Assembly (NCBI RefSeq): GCF_029024625.1
Contig: NZ_CP118953.1
Span: 1,116,001-1,180,000 of the forward strand
Origin: Staphylococcus chromogenes
GTDB lineage: Bacteria; Bacillota; Bacilli; Staphylococcales; Staphylococcaceae
Direction of reading: 5' to 3'
DNA: 64,000 nucleotides
Below, one piece after another: positions 61,044 to 64,000 of this stretch. Both the position numbers and the translations under genes were made by a program. Position 1 is the first letter of the stretch; every line of letters begins with the position of its first letter. The notes beneath the pieces were generated by a model. The model was given only the letters and a program-made list of their open reading frames with translations, did no database searches and had not been told where the DNA came from.

Positions 61044-61106
61044 ATTAGTTTGTATGCTAAGTATGTAATCAAAAGTAGTGATTTCAATTACTAGGAGGAT
61101 GTTTCA

Positions 61107-62078
61107 ATGAAGAAATGGCAAGTACTTGGTACTACAGTTGTTAGTGCATCATTATTATTAGGTGCATGTGGTGGCGCTAGTCAACAAAATAGTGATAACG
61201 GTGGCGACAAAAAAAGTGAAAACTCAAATGTAGAAGGAACTGTAAAAGGGAATGGTTCTTCAACCGTTGCACCAATAATTGAAAAATTAAATGAGGAATT
61301 TTCTAAAAATCATAGTAAAGCAACAGTAGAAAACGTAACTTCTGGTACAGGGGACGGGTTCAAACAATTTATTGCAGGTAAAACAGATTTCTCAAATGCC
61401 TCTCGTCCAATCAAAGATGAAGAAAAACAACAACTTGAAAGTAAAAACATTAAATATACTGAATTTGAAATCGCTAAAGATGGATTAACAATTGCCGTTA
61501 ATAAAGACAATGACTTTGTCAAAGAACTTACACTTGATGATTTAAAGAAAATCTACTCTGGTCAAGCTAAAAATTGGTCTGATATCAATCCTAAATATCC
61601 TAAAAAACCAATTAAAGCTTTCTCACCTGACCAATCACACGGAACTTATGATTTCTTTAGTGAAGAAGTTATGAACAAACAAGACATCAAAGCTGAGAAA
61701 AACCAAAATACTGATGTTATTGTAAAATCAGTTCAAGATAACAAAGAAGGTATTGGATTCTTTGCTTACAACTTCTACAAAGAAAACCAAAATAACTTAA
61801 AAGCAGTTAAGATTAAAGGTGAAGATGGCAAAGCTATCGAGCCTGATCACAAAACAATTCAAGATGGTTCATACGCTTTAAGTCGTCCATTATTCATCTA
61901 TGCAAACAACCAAAAACTTAAAGATAACAAAGCTTTCGCTGAATTTATGAAATTTACTTTAGAAGATAAAGGTAAAGCAGCAGAAGCTAAAGGTGTTGAT
62001 TATGTCGCACTTCCTGAAAAAGATTATAAAGATCAACTTTCAAAATTAGAAAAATTAACTGGTAAAAGTGAGAAGTAA
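61107..62078 (+). CDS. pstS: Phosphate ABC transporter substrate-binding lipoprotein PstS
   Basis: Captures phosphate at the outer face of the membrane. The 323-residue precursor has a lipoprotein signal: basic start MKKWQ, hydrophobic core, lipobox LGAC with Cys21. The binding domain shows the phosphate-contacting [10 protein letters not shown] (near residue 50), [15 protein letters not shown] and [13 protein letters not shown], and [19 protein letters not shown] precedes the ATG. It heads the pst operon behind the Pho box array; a partial terminator separates it from pstC. Confidence 0.96.
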   Translation: MKKWQVLGTTVVSASLLLGACGGASQQNSDNGGDKKSENSNVEGTVKGNGSSTVAPIIEKLNEEFSKNHSKATVENVTSGTGDGFKQFIAGKTDFSNASRPIKDEEKQQLESKNIKYTEFEIAKDGLTIAVNKDNDFVKELTLDDLKKIYSGQAKNWSDINPKYPKKPIKAFSPDQSHGTYDFFSEEVMNKQDIKAEKNQNTDVIVKSVQDNKEGIGFFAYNFYKENQNNLKAVKIKGEDGKAIEPDHKTIQDGSYALSRPLFIYANNQKLKDNKAFAEFMKFTLEDKGKAAEAKGVDYVALPEKDYKDQLSKLEKLTGKSEK

Positions 62079-62110
62079 TTAGGCAACAATTGAGTATTAA
62101 AGGGAATCAA

Positions 62111-62140
62111 AAGGGACTTGAATTTCTAAGTCCCTTTTTT
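62111..62140 (+). terminator. Intraoperonic terminator between pstS and pstC
   Basis: AAGGGACTT and AAGTCCCTT form a 9-base stem with an 8-base loop and a T run. Partial termination here would give more PstS than membrane components, as usual in binding-protein operons. Confidence 0.8.
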
Positions 62141-62160
62141 AAGTAAAGGAGCAAACATGT

Positions 62161-63087
62161 ATGAAATCACAGCATAACGTTCGTGAAATGATCCATAACA
62201 AAAGTAAAGTGGGATCGTCAAAAAGTGATAAAATTATGCCGATTATTTTAGCGACTATTGCCGCTATTTCCATTTTGACAACTATTGGTATTGTCATTAC
62301 CTTGTTAACTGAAACTATTACGTTTTTCACAAGAGTGCCCATGTCAAAGTTCTTTTTAGAAACAGACTGGAATCCATTTAGTGCAAATCCAAAATATGGA
62401 ATTTGGGCTTTAATTTTAGGTACTTTAAAAATTACACTTATCGCTACAATATTTGCAGTACCTGTTGGGTTAGGTGCAGCCATCTACTTAAGTGAATATG
62501 CATCTAAACGTACAAAAAAAATCATTAAACCGATATTAGAGGTATTAGCTGGTATCCCAACTATTGTTTATGGTTTCTTTGCCTTAACATTAGTTACACC
62601 TATTTTAAGAGCTATTTTTCCAAGTATTTCTAGTTTTAACGCTATTAGTCCTGGATTAGTCGTTGGCGTCATGATTATTCCAATGATTGCTAGTATGAGT
62701 GAAGATGCCATGTCTTCCGTTCCAAATAAAATACGTGAAGGAGCTTTAGGTTTAGGTTCAACCAAACTTGAAATGATTACAAAAGTAATTATACCAGCAG
62801 CTACTTCAGGTATTATGGCTTCTATTGTACTCGCAATTTCACGTGCGATAGGTGAGACAATGATTGTATCTTTAGCTGCAGGTTCTAGCCCGACGTTTGA
62901 TTTAAATTTAACGCATTCTATTCAAACAATGACAGCTTATATCGTACAAGTTTCTCAAGGTGATGCGACAAACGGATCTGACCTTTATTACAGTATTTAT
63001 GCGGTTGGATTCACATTATTCATTTTCACCTTAATTATGAACTTTATTTCACAATGGATTACGAAGCGTTTCAGAGAGGAGTATTAA
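62161..63087 (+). CDS. pstC: Phosphate ABC transporter permease PstC
   Basis: A 308-residue inner-membrane permease with about six hydrophobic segments (first near residues 24-52). The cytoplasmic coupling loop EGALGLGSTKLEMITKVIIPAATSGI (near residue 193) is the EAA motif that contacts PstB. An N-terminal polar extension of about 25 residues precedes the first segment. AAAGGAG is 8 to 10 bases upstream. It is followed 1 base later by pstA. Confidence 0.95.
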   Translation: MKSQHNVREMIHNKSKVGSSKSDKIMPIILATIAAISILTTIGIVITLLTETITFFTRVPMSKFFLETDWNPFSANPKYGIWALILGTLKITLIATIFAVPVGLGAAIYLSEYASKRTKKIIKPILEVLAGIPTIVYGFFALTLVTPILRAIFPSISSFNAISPGLVVGVMIIPMIASMSEDAMSSVPNKIREGALGLGSTKLEMITKVIIPAATSGIMASIVLAISRAIGETMIVSLAAGSSPTFDLNLTHSIQTMTAYIVQVSQGDATNGSDLYYSIYAVGFTLFIFTLIMNFISQWITKRFREEY

Positions 63088-63088
63088 A

Positions 63089-63967
63089 ATGAGTTTAATA
63101 GATCAATCTGCTGTAGAGAAAAAGCTCTCTGGTCGTATGTCGAAAAACAAAATTTTCAAAGCTTTATTCTTCGCATGTACATTAATTGGATTAATCATTT
63201 TAGCGATTCTCATTATAGATATTTTAAGAAAAGGGCTTCCTGTAATGTCAGCTGACTTTTTCACAAATTTCTCTAGTTCATCAGCAAGTACAGCAGGTGT
63301 TAAAGGGGCATTAATTGGTACACTGTGGCTAATGATGACGTTGATTCCTATAGCCTTAGTCCTTGGTGTCGGTAGTGCGATTTACTTAGAAGAGTATGCT
63401 AAGGATAACGCTTTTACTAAATTCGTAAAAATAAACATTTCGAATTTAGCTTCTGTTCCTTCGATAGTATATGGTTTACTAGGCGCTACAATATTTGTGG
63501 CCTTACTAAAATTAGGAAACTCTGTTATTGCAGCTGCACTAACGCTTGCCTTATTAATTCTGCCGGTCATTATCGTAGCTAGCCAAGAGGCCATCCGTGC
63601 TGTTCCAAATTCCGTTAAAGAAGCTTCTTACGGTCTAGGCGCTAACAAGTGGCAAACCATCAAAAATGTTGTTTTACCGGCGGCGATACCTGGTATAGTA
63701 ACAGGTGTTATTTTAGCAATTTCACGTGCAATTGGTGAAACTGCACCGCTTGTTGCTATTGGTATTCCAACGATATTATTACGTACGCCAAACAGTATCT
63801 TAGATTCATTTCAAACTTTACCATTACAAATTTATGATTGGGCACGTAAACCTGGATTAGATTTCCAAGCCTTGTCATCAGCAGCGATTATAGTATTGCT
63901 TATTATTTTGTTGATTTTGAATACTATAGCTGTAATCATTAGAAATAAATTTTCAAAGAAATATTAA
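63089..63967 (+). CDS. pstA: Phosphate ABC transporter permease PstA
   Basis: A 292-residue permease and partner of PstC, with about six hydrophobic segments (first near residues 26-47, FKALFFACTLIGLIILAILII). The coupling loop reads EASYGLGANKWQTIKNVVLPAAIPGI (near residue 182). It starts one base after pstC with AGAGGAG upstream. After its stop, GAGGG at 63992-63996 looks like the ribosome site of the next gene, which should be pstB; the window ends first. Confidence 0.95.
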   Translation: MSLIDQSAVEKKLSGRMSKNKIFKALFFACTLIGLIILAILIIDILRKGLPVMSADFFTNFSSSSASTAGVKGALIGTLWLMMTLIPIALVLGVGSAIYLEEYAKDNAFTKFVKINISNLASVPSIVYGLLGATIFVALLKLGNSVIAAALTLALLILPVIIVASQEAIRAVPNSVKEASYGLGANKWQTIKNVVLPAAIPGIVTGVILAISRAIGETAPLVAIGIPTILLRTPNSILDSFQTLPLQIYDWARKPGLDFQALSSAAIIVLLIILLILNTIAVIIRNKFSKKY

Positions 63968-64000
63968 TCTATAACGTATAGATTGAAAAGAGGGTTTTCT

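Overview
The window is 64 kb of low-GC Firmicute housekeeping chromosome, and protein content and gene order point to the genus Staphylococcus (DnaK of 610 aa, SigA of 369 aa, CshB, FloA, the HrcA-GrpE-DnaK-DnaJ cluster with a CIRCE element, a compact glyS T-box, and the comE and znu-zur clusters). The species is not resolved. One layout feature argues against S. aureus as I remember its map: the phosphate operon pstSCA lies directly behind the sodA and pbp genes, as in Bacillus subtilis. I see no insertion sequence, prophage, integrase, CRISPR array, rRNA or tRNA gene.

Layout. 1-3283: 3' part of alaS, then ireB-like, ruvX and a DUF1292 gene. 3284-7726: a leader region with a possible small RNA or attenuator, then trmR-trhP1-trhP2-udk-greA (tRNA wobble uridine hydroxylation and methylation, pyrimidine salvage, transcription elongation). 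7837-13510: a self-contained operon pxpB-pxpC-accB-accC-pxpA-NRAMP for 5-oxoproline use with its own biotin carboxylase and biotin carrier. 13745-19485: mtnN, then yqeG-yqeH-aroE-yhbY-nadD-yqeK-rsfS-yqeM. 19534-24016: comEA, comEB, comEC, holA. 24043-27539: rpsT (minus), lepA, hemW. 27567-35461: heat-shock cluster hrcA-grpE-dnaK-dnaJ-prmA-rsmE-mtaB. 35484-38436: rpsU, then nfeD-like, floA and a small membrane protein. 38562-42516: phoH-ybeY-dgkA-cdd-era-recO. 42528-44210: glyS on the minus strand with a T-box leader. 44222-50801: a CcpN-type regulator with a defective-looking start, ppsR, dnaG, rpoD, trmK and a Nif3-family gene. 50947-54392: ispH (minus), cshB, nfo. 54421-56547: znuC-znuB-zur behind a Zur-like box. 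56546-57748: ispG (minus). 57912-60970: sodA and a class B penicillin-binding protein. 61005-64000: a four-repeat Pho box array, then pstS, pstC, pstA, with pstB expected just outside.

How the parts work together. Most genes serve translation and its quality control (alaS, glyS, yqeH, yhbY, rsfS, lepA, prmA, rsmE, mtaB, trmK, rpsT, rpsU, era, ybeY), replication and repair (holA, dnaG, recO, ruvX, nfo), or nutrient and stress responses (pxp, znu-zur, pst, sodA, heat shock). No wholly new system is evident. The signals most worth a second look are regulatory: an intrinsic-terminator-like hairpin inside the first codons of rsmE, a large inverted repeat over the rpsU start region, an apparent one-base frameshift or non-canonical start in the CcpN-type regulator with alternative leader pairings, a candidate short RNA before trmR, and well-formed Pho, Zur and CIRCE elements.
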